In this document: piece by piece, positions 1 through 12,900 of the stretch
Layout of the letters: each line of letters begins with the position of its first letter
Position numbering within the stretch: the stretch's first letter is position 1
Translations under genes and position numbers: made by a program
Notes under the pieces: model-generated
The model's database searches: none
Seen by the model: only the letters and a program-made list of their open reading frames with translations
Told to the model about the DNA's origin: nothing
DNA from: Eumeta japonica
Lineage: Eukaryota > Arthropoda > Insecta > Lepidoptera > Psychidae
Length of the DNA: 64,000 nucleotides
Assembly (NCBI GenBank): GCA_005406025.1
Contig: BGZK01001194.1
Span: forward strand, 124,001 to 188,000
Reading direction: 5' to 3'

Positions 1-240
1 TGTAGATCACGAGATTGCCGGATTGCGCGGCCATCGGCGCCGACGCCGCCTCGTGAGAACAACCAGCGTACACTGCGCAAAAACGGTTATATCTTAACTA
101 TAGCGTCGCATTAAGAAAATTAAGTATTTTTCGGATATGAAAAGTTCGGGCTCAGTTTCCGGGTAACGTGTTAATCAATTTTCGCAATTGATTTCCCAAA
201 TATGTATACTGATGTTGCGCCCCCGCGCTTGTCGGTCTTT

Positions 241-310
241 GCTATATACATGTATATAGCAAATATATATCTATACATATACCATATCTATATCTATACA
301 TATACCATAG
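241..310. repeat. 20-bp perfect palindrome followed by a direct repeat
   Basis: Positions 241-260 read GCTATATACATGTATATAGC, identical to their reverse complement. About 7 bp later a roughly 20-bp unit (atctatacatataccat core) occurs twice in tandem up to about 308. It lies 650 bp upstream of the ZP gene start codon. Confidence 0.7.
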
Positions 311-559
311 AACAAAATAAAACAAATTCGAAGCGCGATTATTTCAATTAATACGACTTTTTATTTCAGATGAAGAAGATTGGATGTGTCATATGCTCGA
401 TCGATGCAATGATCGAAAAGTATTACTCAATCGATTTTAAAATAGACCGATTATTGAAAAATATTTTATATCGAAAACGAAACCTATTTCTAATATCTGT
501 GTATATGTATATTTATGCACAGTTCACACCGGAAGAACTCGTAGTATTGTATTTATCGT

Positions 560-997
560 CAAATCGCCGCGGGCGAGTGTACCGCGTCGACAGAAGCAGG
601 TGGTGGCGCTCTCCCCGGCGGCTAACTGTTCCGGCGGAGGCGGCGCATGCGAGCAGTTCTTCTTCAGAGCGACTCCGCGACACGCGCTCACTTCACGCCG
701 CGGGCGCTTCCGGACGACGCGACGGCGCGGGAAAGCGTAGCGACTACGAAATTCAAAATTCAATCGAACATTTTTAAATTCCGACACTTTCGTAACTGAT
801 TCGTGATAGTGACATCTGTATGCGTGTACGATAAGAAGCGAACGACCAGCGAAGGGATACGTCGTCCTGAACCAGTCGTCCCGCGGCATAATAGAGTGCA
901 GCAATCGGGGCGGACAGCGCTAACGGTCGGCTCCGCGCTCGAGTTGGCGGCCGCGAGCATGACGGGCGCGCTCGCATGTGCCCTCCTGCTGCTTATG
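560..997 (+). promoter_or_regulatory. GC-rich 5' region and first coding exon of the ZP gene
   Basis: GC content rises sharply from about 560 against the AT-rich surroundings, with many CpG dinucleotides, and falls again just after the exon 1 donor at 998. This is the expected position of the promoter and 5' UTR. No clear TATA box or initiator could be fixed, so the start of transcription is not placed. Confidence 0.4.
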
Positions 998-3900
998 GTG
1001 CGTATTGTTTCCATACAAATTAGGCTGTAGCATGCATATCGTCTTGGCGAGCTGCCACTCATGACCGGAAGTCGTTTGTCGAGACACTGATTGATGCTCT
1101 ACGAGATATTCTCTTCTCTCTATATTCCGTGTAATTTACCCGCTGACCTACTACCTGTACGAAATATACCGTAGTGAAGCAACAGGAAATTTCATTTGAG
1201 TAATTTTTTAAATGTCCTATGCGTCAATTTATATTTTGCTTAGAAAAAGTTGGTTTTTTATATATTAATCGTCATTGATTACGTATCTTGTGATTGAAAT
1301 GTAAAGAAAAAAAAACTATGAACTGTTAAAAGGGCAATACGGATATTTAAAAATATAGTAAATATAATAGTTTAAGTTCACGTGTTAAAATGAATTCGAA
1401 TATAATTTTTGTTTTAATCGAGTATTAAAATTTTTGGTAATCACCGTTTGTGTTGGTATAAAAAAAATTTTATTGTACCATTGGAATCAAGGAAAACACT
1501 GTAATTTCGTATTATAAAATAAATTTAGAAAACGACATATTCGTTTTAAACATATGTAAATATAAGACAGCTATAAAAATAATTGGAATTTTACTTGATA
1601 AACAACAACCAACATTTAATTTGAAGCTCCTTTTTTAACAAAAAAATAAATATGTATTGATAGCAAACATCTCAGAGGTCAGTGCCACGAGTCCTCAATA
1701 AATTAGGATGATTTCTGAATTTGGAAAACGTCACTGAAGGAATTCTGGTATTATAAAAAAATATAATCCTTTAAAATCTCGATATGAGCTTTTGTAGAAA
1801 AAAATGACACTAGCGGACGACCACTACTCGCTGATCATTTAATGTCTATAATATATTAAGACACTATTTAATTTAAACAGTTTTTAAAATGTAACAAAAG
1901 TAATTAGAAAGTTACTGTTACAGAGGAGTTACAAAGTTAGTTACAAAATTACAAAAGTAGAAAGTTACAAAATTATTGTAATCCAACAGATATACCACTT
2001 ACTGGTGTCATTACGCTGATTAGTATTCGAAGACAATATAATCTTTAGGTTGCTGAGTTAGTGCGATAAGTAAGAGAACAAAGGTTCAAATCATGGGTTT
2101 CACATTATAGTACGAAACCATGATTTAAACCCTACTAAACCATACTATATTAGGCCCCCTATAGGGGACCTAAGTTGTAGAAAGTAAGAAGCGAGACCCG
2201 GAAGCCCACCCAGCTTTATCGATTCTTACCAACGACAACACGATATTTATATTATGCTAAATTTTCATATGTAAACTGTCACGAGAACCGGTCGAATACA
2301 AATTGTCGAGAAACCTATCGTAATGAACGACATAAACAAAGAAATGTACAAAGTCAATTTAAACGAAAGCGATTAATAAAAACAGAAAACACCTATAAAG
2401 TTAAGAAAAGAGATTACACGAAGAAAGTGCATTAACGCGTCGGCGTTTAATTATTACACACAAACTAAGGAAAAAAACTTTCTTTTTCGCGAGCGAGCGA
2501 CGTAAGCCGTGAAATTGTTATGATACCTTTCTCCCATTAAGCCCGATGGAAAGGCGATCGCCGCGGCCGTCGATTATTCACGATCGATTGTGCGCGGTCG
2601 CCGGGCGAGAGCGTCGCCTTCGTACCGGAGGGTACGGGATTCGACGTCGACCACGAGCGAATCGACGGGCGAGTATTTGACCCAAGCCGAATTAAGGCAC
2701 CGTCTCTGTGCCTCGGGAAGCACGTCGTCGGTCGGTCTCTGGCGTCGTGGCGGCGGCGGCGGTCGTCGGCGGCCCGCAGTCCGCGAGGGGCCCGCGTGGG
2801 GGGGATTAAGGTTGAACTTCTTAATTGAAATAAAAATTGTGTGTCTCAGCTCCGACGGGCGACTGGAGTCGCCCCTTTATGACGATTTCCTTGGAGTATT
2901 ATACAATAGTCAAAGGGGATAAATTTATACATCTATTAAAATACTGTATATATTTTAATTCATACTTATCTATATCGATTTGACAAAAATATTACACAAA
3001 TCTGTCGCTACTTCAAAGTAAACGTTCGGTAACGATGACAATAACCATATATTATAAAATATATTCTATATCAAAAGTAGTTTAACTCACCTGCATTAAA
3101 AATAAAACATCTATAAATTAAAGAACTAAGAGAAATACACTCACATAATATGCGTGAATATATTGCGTGCAAGGATAGCAACGACTTCACTTTTTGTTAA
3201 CACTCGATTCCATTCACATCCGATTTGCACACCGCCCGTTGTATATGAAAATCGATTCTTAAGGACTATACTCCAAAAAACGTGAGAAAGGCACATCCCA
3301 GCGATGTGGGCTGATACAACTGGACACGGCTGTTAAGAGAGTTGGCGTTTTCATACGTGTATATCTCTATATAAAATGGCACATGTCTAAATTCAATTCG
3401 CTGCTTCGAGCGGTTTACCTCTGAATCAGCCTGGACTTCTATTGTGGTTGTTCGTCTTTAGAACTTCATATGCATGGTCATCCACTCATCCGTAAATTTT
3501 GTCTGGTACTGGTATTTCATATTACTTAGAACTAGAGTAACAGACTAGAGACACAGTTGTCGTTCGGTGAAGTGTACTACATATTATTAATCTTCACATT
3601 ATACCTGCCACGAATTCGTCCGATTATCCGATACGATGATATTTTAAAGCCTTTGAGCATGTAGAATAATTTTATAGAGCGTGACTGTACGAAACAAATG
3701 TACGCCATAATGCGAAAAGGAACGTGCTATACGTGAATAATGAGAAGTGTATTGTTAGCCGTGAAATTAACTCGTGTCGTTACAATTATACTCGTATATA
3801 TTGAACGAATGTCCATCTTCCTTTTTATATAGGAATTAATGAATGTTTTACATGTGTTATCGTTAAAATGCAGACGGATATTTATGATCAAAGCAAACTA

Positions 3901-6900
3901 GGTGCATGCTTTTTTTTTGCGTTCATACATTATGCTCTGTGGGTATCAAGCAATCCAAAATTTCCAATATTTTTTATGGCAAAGTCAAGGATATTTCTTA
4001 TTAAAAATTCAAGAATCTGCGCACAAGTTCCGCTTGTTTGTGGTCGTTTCTTAGCATTGTAAATACTTTTTCGACTTCTTCAATAGCGTATCAGTTTACA
4101 ATAAAAGTGCTACAGGGGCTTAGAATTGAAAATTAAAGGGCTACAACTACTGCTATTTTTTTTTTGAAATATTTTAGTAATTTTTTAAAAAAATCTCATA
4201 ATGTGGCCCTATTTTTGGGACTTTTTGAAAATCTCATGTTTCTCACAAACGAAAAAAGGTTTTAAAATTTTGGCAAAAGTTACTATAACGTATTAAATTA
4301 TCTAAGTTTGAGACTATAATCATAAAAATTGGTGCATATTTAGTGGTATGCTTATGGATCCTTATGAAGTTTCTTTTTTACAAAAAAATTACTATTCAGA
4401 TTAAACTTGGGTACGATTTCAGAAAAGAGTATGATATATACAAGAGAAGTTTACAATACGTATAATTTTGATTTTAAAATTAATCAAGAGTTGTCATTTA
4501 TAAGACATTGGCATCACTCATATTATGCGCTTTACGTAGCGGGCAACGCGTTACGTTGGCTCTTAGTTCAGTATTTTATGTCACAAGGTGGTTAATGTAG
4601 TTACTGCTAAATACTATTGCATTAATTATAATACTTTCAACGTTCATTGAAAATGTTTTTTGATCGTCTTAACATTTTCGTTGAAAAGGGGGCTCCTTTT
4701 TCAGCGAAATTGAGAATTCGTTCTGATGTTGTGAGCTGGTCTAGGTAAATCATTAAGGTATCCAAACATACGTATGGATGAACACTACATCATGGGGGTA
4801 AATTTGAAAAAAAATGATAATTTGTTGCGAAAATTGCAAGAAATCGTTAAAAGTAGGTATTTACAGAAAGCTTTTAAAGGGTAATCTTAAACCTATTTAG
4901 ATATTTTTTAATTATATGTTAGAGATTGACTCAACATCTAGTGTTTCTTTTTTCATTATTTGAAAATGTTGAAATTTTAGGAATCATGCATTTTTATAAA
5001 TCAGCCGTTCTACAAGTTACGATTTGCATCGAATGTGAACGGGAGTACTTGTATTGGTTTGTAATGATTAAAAACGTTAATTCTTACATATCGACAGATT
5101 TATTTTTAATATATTAAAAAAATGACATTTTGAAAATTAAAAAGAGTTTATGATTGATTTTTTTTCTTTGCTATTATTTTCTTCCTTTTGTTATTTAGTT
5201 CATTGTACAATACAAGTATCCGAAGGTCGTGTAGAGCACAAGCTCTATGATTTGCATTTTTCATTATTAAGCTGTTCTGTGAATATCAATGCGCAATGAT
5301 TATCTAGTCCTTTTCCTTTATTCACCGGCATTCTCAAAGACTAACACGTTCAAAAAACTTAGAAGAATTGAAAAAAATGCTAATGAAATAAATTTTAAAA
5401 TTCGTTCTTAAAACTAATGAATTTAAAGTAATATTTTTCCAAACAATTATTCAGCATAATCTAAGTTTATTACGGCCACTATTGAATTAAATTCCTCTAC
5501 TACGTTTATATCTCATTAAAGTTACAGATTATAGACACGAGTGCTTACCCAATTTTAAACGTATCCAAGTGGCTCTATAATTTAAAACATCGCAACCGTT
5601 GGCATTAAAATTTAATAAAAGTTGTGGCGGTAATTATTTAGACTTTCTATTCTGTACACAATAATACAACAATGCTGTTGATTAAGTACACTAATAAAAT
5701 AAAAAAAAAACGATAAATAATATTTGCTTCGTTTCTGTATTTGTAAATATTTGTACGGTATTAATCGAATGGTCATAGTGCATGTTGAATTTGAATTTAG
5801 AAATTGCTTGATTAATATCCTAACTAATGGATCAATGAATTTTTAATTTAACTCATACTAAACCACTTACACTTACATGATTGGTAGTTTTTAGTGGTAA
5901 GTTTAATTGTTGCTTAACATAACAAATTTACACACATAATTACATAAATTAAGAATATTAAAAGATCAACTAAAAATACCTCAAACAATTATTACACAAT
6001 AAATTAAAATTCACAAGCGTGTCTGTATGAACTGGTAATTAGAATGTTACTTATTACAAATATGAAAATTGTGTAAATCTAAAAAGCTTGTCAATCGAAT
6101 TCAAAATAAACTTGTTGAAAATATTTAAAAATATCTATTATGTATTCTTTTTTTTTAGATTAGAGAAACACATGATTGACATAGGGATTATTTTACACAA
6201 AATTAACGCCTTTAGAAGCGAAGAATATAAAAAAAATGATATAATAATTTAGAAGGTTTAATATATTTTTGAAGTTCTATCTAACGACACCCAACGACAC
6301 AATTGGGTTTTTTATGGTTTTATTCTACCTTTAGTGAATTAAAAATAATAATAATTTAAATAGATAGACATCTAATTTTGAGCCATCAATTTATCTAAGC
6401 CTAACTTTGTAATAAATTAATTGAAGTATTTAATAGATCGTATTCAATGCACAAAAAAAAATAATTTGCCAAAAGTTTGTATTTTTTGTCAAGATTAAGC
6501 GAAAATTACCTTTTTTCATTATTTCAATACACAACAGTTTCACCGTTTCACTTCAATTAAAATAGAAATGAAAAGAAAAATGCAAGTAAAAACATACACA
6601 TATAATTACCGGGTTTTGTTGCTTCTTTTACATTATACGGAGAGTTGCTGAGCGATCGAAGTAACTGCAGTGTTATCTGCATAGTGCTATCAGTTGTTTG
6701 AGGGAAGACACCACGACGAATGTGCAACAGCACTGCACAGTACCGTAATTTAAAAAAATATAAATGCGGGCGCTTAACGCTTAGCTATCTAAACCTAAAC
6801 TAAACTCATTATATACAAGTGTTTAGTAATAGCATATAGAGTTCATTTATGTAAAGGATTATGGAAAGTTATGCAGCTGTAGTAGGATGTCCAAAATCAA

Positions 6901-9900
6901 TATGACAATATCACAGAATATTAATAACACATTTGCATACTAATTTATAGTAATGGATTCTTGTTAAAATTTGTTAAAATATTTAAATGTTAAAATTTAA
7001 ATATTTTTTTTAGGAGGCATAGTTATGCATCTTTTTGTGTATGCTATCACAAATTTTAATAATCATTATTTGACATTATTTTTTCTGAAACATATACGAG
7101 ATCATCCACGGTGATATTAGACAACAATTTTTAGAAAATGTGTATGCCGATGTTTTATTTTATGCATAAATAGCTTTCCATCCGTAATTTCGCCCGAGTG
7201 CACATAAAATGCATTCCTGCGTATTTTGCATCGCTCGATCTAGCTGTCCATCCTGTTTCGCTTCAATTCTGACCGCGATGCTGTCACTGATTTCAATTCT
7301 GGTCACGCTCTTAATCTCTGGATTACAATTCCAGTCCCGTTTCCAATTTTGGTCACGGTTTTGGCTCTGGATTCGTCTTCTCGTCCCGCTTTCAATTTTG
7401 AGCACACCACCGGTCACAGTTCCGATTCGTATGAAGTTGAAAAAAAAATGCTTTATAGTATTACAAGAAAATACAAAATATACAACTCGGGGATAATGTA
7501 ACTTATATTATTTCATTCATAGAAATGAATAAGATAATTCTTGGAATACGTTTAGTAGTTACGTTGAATAGTATAAGCATGTGGGCCAAATCGGTGACAA
7601 ATGCTATTAGATTATCAAACTATTAGACTACAAAATCATTCCCATGAAAAACACAGATGTGCCAAGTTTGGCTGGCAATGAGTGCTTAAACGGTGTTGAA
7701 GTTTAGAGATCTCATATAAACAGACATCCATTTCTATACACACATATAACATTGTCCGTTCCAAACAATCAAAAATGAAATAAACTGCTGGAACTAGACT
7801 CCATCTTAAAAACGTGAGCAGATGACGTACTGGAATATAACGCGAAGATAACGTTGTAAAAACATTTTTTTTTGAGAATTGCTGACGTTCCATCTACCCA
7901 ATGTTGTGTCTATGGTCTTGCACACCCGATGGTCTCTTACCTTTTTTTTTGGTATTACTATTTTGTTATTAGTGTTCTTATTATTATTTCTTCCTCTCGA
8001 CTACCAAACCTTCTTATGTACAATTCACTCTGTCACTTTAGCGAAACTCAAAGAAGAGATTTAGTAGGAGTCTACAAAATCTACTTTCACGAGTTCGTGT
8101 GTCGGTTCCACATCTTCGCAATGATATAGAGCAAGACAATTATAAATACACATTTTTTTCCCCTATAAATTACTAACAGATATACAAATAGTTAAATCAT
8201 GTTGCAAAAAGTTGTTAGATATCAAGTTAAAAGTAAACGAGGATAAAGTTATAATCCTAAACAAGCGGCAATTCAAAAACAAAACATTAAGGAATACGAT
8301 ATTTGTGTTTTCGGTAACGATGATAAAGCTGAGCGTAAACCCGATTTCACTATACACTTTATATTTACACTTAAAAATTAAAGTATAACACATTACCGTC
8401 AAGAGAGATAGTAAGTTAAGTAAGTTCATGTTCATTAAGCTAATTGCGAGCTAAGCGATTCAGGCGCGGGTAGTGAGTGATACAGCGTAAATGCTGCTGG
8501 AGACCGCTAACTAAACAGCTTTTAGAAGCTCCGTTGGCTCGCGAGCAGCCCCCCCCCCCGCGCCGGGCCGCGCGACAAATAAATCAGGCCTTTAAAACAG
8601 GGTCATCTGTCATTACATAACGGACGGTTATTTCTAGTGAAAAAGTTGCCATCTACGTAAACCATACAGTTCTGTTAATGCAAATAAGCGAACGGAATGC
8701 GTAATAGCAAACGTAGTCACAACTTAGTCGAGAAATCTATGCCGTAATATTATTAATTGATATGATTTACAATTATTGAAAGTCTATAATTGCTATAATC
8801 AAATGTAGAGCTAGAGAGTAAGTAAGAGTCAACCTTTAGATGAAAATATTATCAACCAAATGATCTTATCAACCAAATGATCTTATCGACCAAATGATCT
8901 TATGATCAAATGATCTTTGACAATTAGATTACATTCTTTCGTTTAAAAGTTACAGATGATGGATAGGAGTAAAAACAGATTTTGCCGTCGATTTAGTAGA
9001 TTTGATTTTTATCATTTTGAAATAAATATCTACTTAAGAAACTTTTAGGGCATAGTATCAACATTATACAAAGACTTGAAACGGTTTATCTTATGCTTTT
9101 CAAACAACTTTATTGAGCTTTAACTATTCTCTTTCACCTTACCCGTTTAAGTGAATGTATACTTTATATTCTTTACTTACACAGTAAAGAATACAAAGTG
9201 ATGCCGTTTTAAATTTTTTATCTTCGTCGAATGTACCACACAACCCAACGGACCATAAACGCCGATATCATCTCTACAACCTTATATTACGCCCGGAGTT
9301 CCACACTAGGCGAGGCGTTAGCGAGCACCTCGTGACGTCACCCGGGCGCTTCCTCAAAGGTGGTGACCGGCACGATCGTGGTAGCGGGGACGACACAACG
9401 TGGGACTCGCGCGGACCGCTCTTCCCAAGGAAACCGCAATAATTAATAGCCCATGGCGCTTCTACGGCGACCCGGTGAAAGCGCGCCTCCGAATAAAGAG
9501 CGCCGGAATGTCTCCGGTTGCATCAAAAGGCAATAATGGATTTGACTGAAATTGATTCCGTCGGATTCGTCTCGTTCGAGGTCAGAGAGTGAAAAGTAAA
9601 AGTCGGCAATAAAATTGCAAACATGGATACTGGACACAAAAGCGGAGAGATATTGGACACGTACATAAATAACGATTTTGAATGTAAAATTTGTCACGCT
9701 AGCGCGCCGCTGATGTTCTGTAAGAACGTCCGTACTTTCTTTTTCGAAAAACAATAAAAATATAAAGAGATTTTTTTTGTGTATTTGTATTTTCTTTGAA
9801 TTAACATAAAACTATTTCTTAAAAGATAGAACGTATTACTAAGTCTAGTAATAGAATTAAATCTAAAGATAATAATTACTATGTGGGTGTTTATAAATAT

Positions 9901-12900
9901 AATTCTGTTCGTTATCGGTGTTCGCTAACGGGACGTCTCAATAAGTCCTATCACTAAATTAATTTTAAATGAATATGTATGCACTGTATCTACGCATGGT
10001 TTATAATTTAATACAGTGGTTTTATTAATATTAAAACATTACTGTAGTAACAAATTAAATATCTTAAATAACCAAATGACATTACTGACAACGGTGTTGA
10101 CAATTCTCAATTCGTCCAAAAGTGAAGCGCTTAAGGTTCGAGTCCCTTAACATATTTATGACAAATACGAATGTAGGAATGCGAAAACAGACAAACGTTT
10201 GAATTAAAAACTTAAAATGAAATTCAAAATCATTTACCATACTCTGTATTCAACCCGAAAACTAGTATTAGCCTATGCCATGTTTATCCAAAAAAAAAAA
10301 TGATACAAAGTGAAATGCGTGCCGTTAAACTTAAAACAATAGCGTTTTCGCGGCATTCGAGCATCATCGCGCAGGCAGCGGCCGGTCGTCGGTTAGGGAA
10401 GGGCGGCGTTCACGCCCGACGGCCGGGGCGGCCCCGATACTCTTACCGTTTGACCGAGAGAACATTTGCATACGGGCGTTCGCAATGCTGATCGTCAACT
10501 TCCGCCGGCCGGCTTCCGCGCGCAGCGCCCCCGCCGGCCGCCCGTGACGTTCCGTCGATGGTCACCTTTGTTCGAGCTCTACATTTTTTACTTGATACCT
10601 GTCTAAGTAGGACGCTAAATGTTCCACTCACATGTGTGTATAATAATTTTCGTCATCTCTTATATAGATTGTGTTTCAATCCCGTTCTCAGACTCAATGT
10701 CAGCTCTGCTTAAGGGTTCAATTTCGATACCACTTTAGATTATGATTCCAGCTTGGTTTCCAGTTCTGATCTCGGTCACGATTCTACTTCTGATCTCAGT
10801 ACAGGTTTTAAGGGCATTAAAAAAGACTATAATTATAATATATGTCCACATGGTTTACGATTTATGAAAAGATTTTTCGATATTTAAGATAGTGTCAAAT
10901 CCTGCTAACGCAGAAGTCATCGGCTTATGTGTTCCGGAAATATTTTCAGTTCAGAAAAATAAAGATTTTTATAACACGATTCGGCGGCTGTTCCTTCAAT
11001 CGCATAGTAACTACTACATTAAAATTAGTATATAATATATCACGTCGATTGCGGTTAAAGATTAAAATTGACTGAAGCGTTCGTGAGACGCTGCGGTTCA
11101 AATGTTTACGTCAGCAAGAGAAGGCAGGTAAAGGCATCTGTCTCCCCACTCCGAATCTCGGGATTTTTTTTATTTTGCATTATCCTCCCACAAACTTTTT
11201 ATTGTAGATTGATCAGCCTGAACTCAGTGGAATCACTCACACACGAAAATCAAATCATAATAAATAAAATCAGAAAGGTTTCGTTTTGGCATTAAAAAAA
11301 AAACCAAAATCTACAAATCTATATTCAATCTTTTCGACGCGTTCAACTTATTGAAAACGGGGAGAATCAAAAACGTGACCGGAATCAGAGCTGAGAGCGG
11401 TAACGAGATTAGGATTGGCAGCAAAATCGTTCAATATAAAACATCAAGAGACGTATCACACGTCCACACCACCAAAGACGAGGACGACACACTTGTTATT
11501 AAGTAAAAGAATGAATAAAGTTTTGAAGCATTAACATAATCTCACGCCTATTTCTCACACGAGTGAGTAGAGACCATACGTCTCCACTTGATATGATCTA
11601 CACATATTTCTTGCTTTAATTACACTTATAAATTGTTTAATGTGAGCGCGTTGCGTCCTGGTGCTTAGAATTTTGTTAATATGCCATTAATTTGGTTTAC
11701 CCGTGTTTTTCTAGGGTGCCCTCCTGCCGACGTTTCTACCACAAGCATTCACTTTACAGATTTCTTTCGCCAGTTTACTTTCAAACTTCTCAGATAACCA
11801 TGCCACCTCATCATACCTACCTTTTTCTACTTAGTCACTATAACTTGTTTCAAACCACATCATACGAGCATATCATCAGTTCTAGATACGTCTTTAAAAA
11901 ACATTACACAACTGTACGCATGCAATCCTCGTATATTCTCTCTTTTACTATATTTCCATGTTTCTTTTCTGATACTCCAATTTTTAAAGTAATGTAAACC
12001 GACGAATCTTAAATGTTTTACCAGAATCTGTTCAACAATTAACGCTTAACGTGAAATCGAATCGAATTGGTTTGGATTCTAATTTTAATTTTGAAACAAT
12101 GGTATTCCTCTCTGTGAATTTGTTAAGGTGCTATGTAAAAAATACTGTATATGATTTGATTAAATTTGGTATGATAATAGTTTATACCCCGGACAATTGA
12201 AGATAGCATAGTTTTTGTCCAGTTTCACTGCTTTTTTCTTCTAATTTAGGTAAATTAAATAAAACCGGAATCTAGGTCGAGGCCATAACTTGAATCAAAA
12301 GGATGGTCAGGATTGAATTCTAAGGCCAAAATCGGGATCGTGGTAGACGTGGCGTGATCGGTCGATATAAAATACGAAAGAATTGGTTTAATGTCCACGA
12401 GGACGGAGCCGGAAGGCGAAAGATAGTACTTAAATAATTATTGCATGTTTTATGGTAAAGAATGAAATATTTGAAAACGGTTTGATTTTCTTATTTCAAA
12501 TCACTATGTTTTATTGATTGATTTATTGATTATAAATGTAATCAATATATTTCTTTTATTTTTACTAAATCTTAAAAACCTCTTCGTGTTAAATTTTGTA
12601 TTATATTTTCATATAAATTTCCTGATGATAAAATATTCATAATTTTACCTTCTTAGGATTTTTTCGTAGATACGATAGTCTTTGATAGATAGTTCATAAA
12701 ATTTCCTATTACTATAATGAAAAAACAATACATACAATACCAAGAACGAAATGCCTTAAAAAGAAATTTGCGTTAGGTTTTTAATAATTCATTGGTGATA
12801 GGTTTTTAATCAATTAATTAGTGAAACATACCTTCTCACAACCTTTTCCCATATGCAAGAGTTTTGGACTCTTTCACGTTGACAATGTTCGGGACTGATG

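Noticed and set aside
2590..2922. 110-aa frame in a CpG island
   Set aside because: Low-complexity Arg/Ser/Gly product with no domain; better explained by GC-rich regulatory DNA.
7209..7496. 95-aa frame with many hydrophobic residues
   Set aside because: It is a translation of the degenerate pyrimidine minisatellite; other copies give similar chance frames.
10078..10150. Possible tRNA because of GGTTCGAGTCCC
   Set aside because: No A box or pairing acceptor stem can be found upstream.
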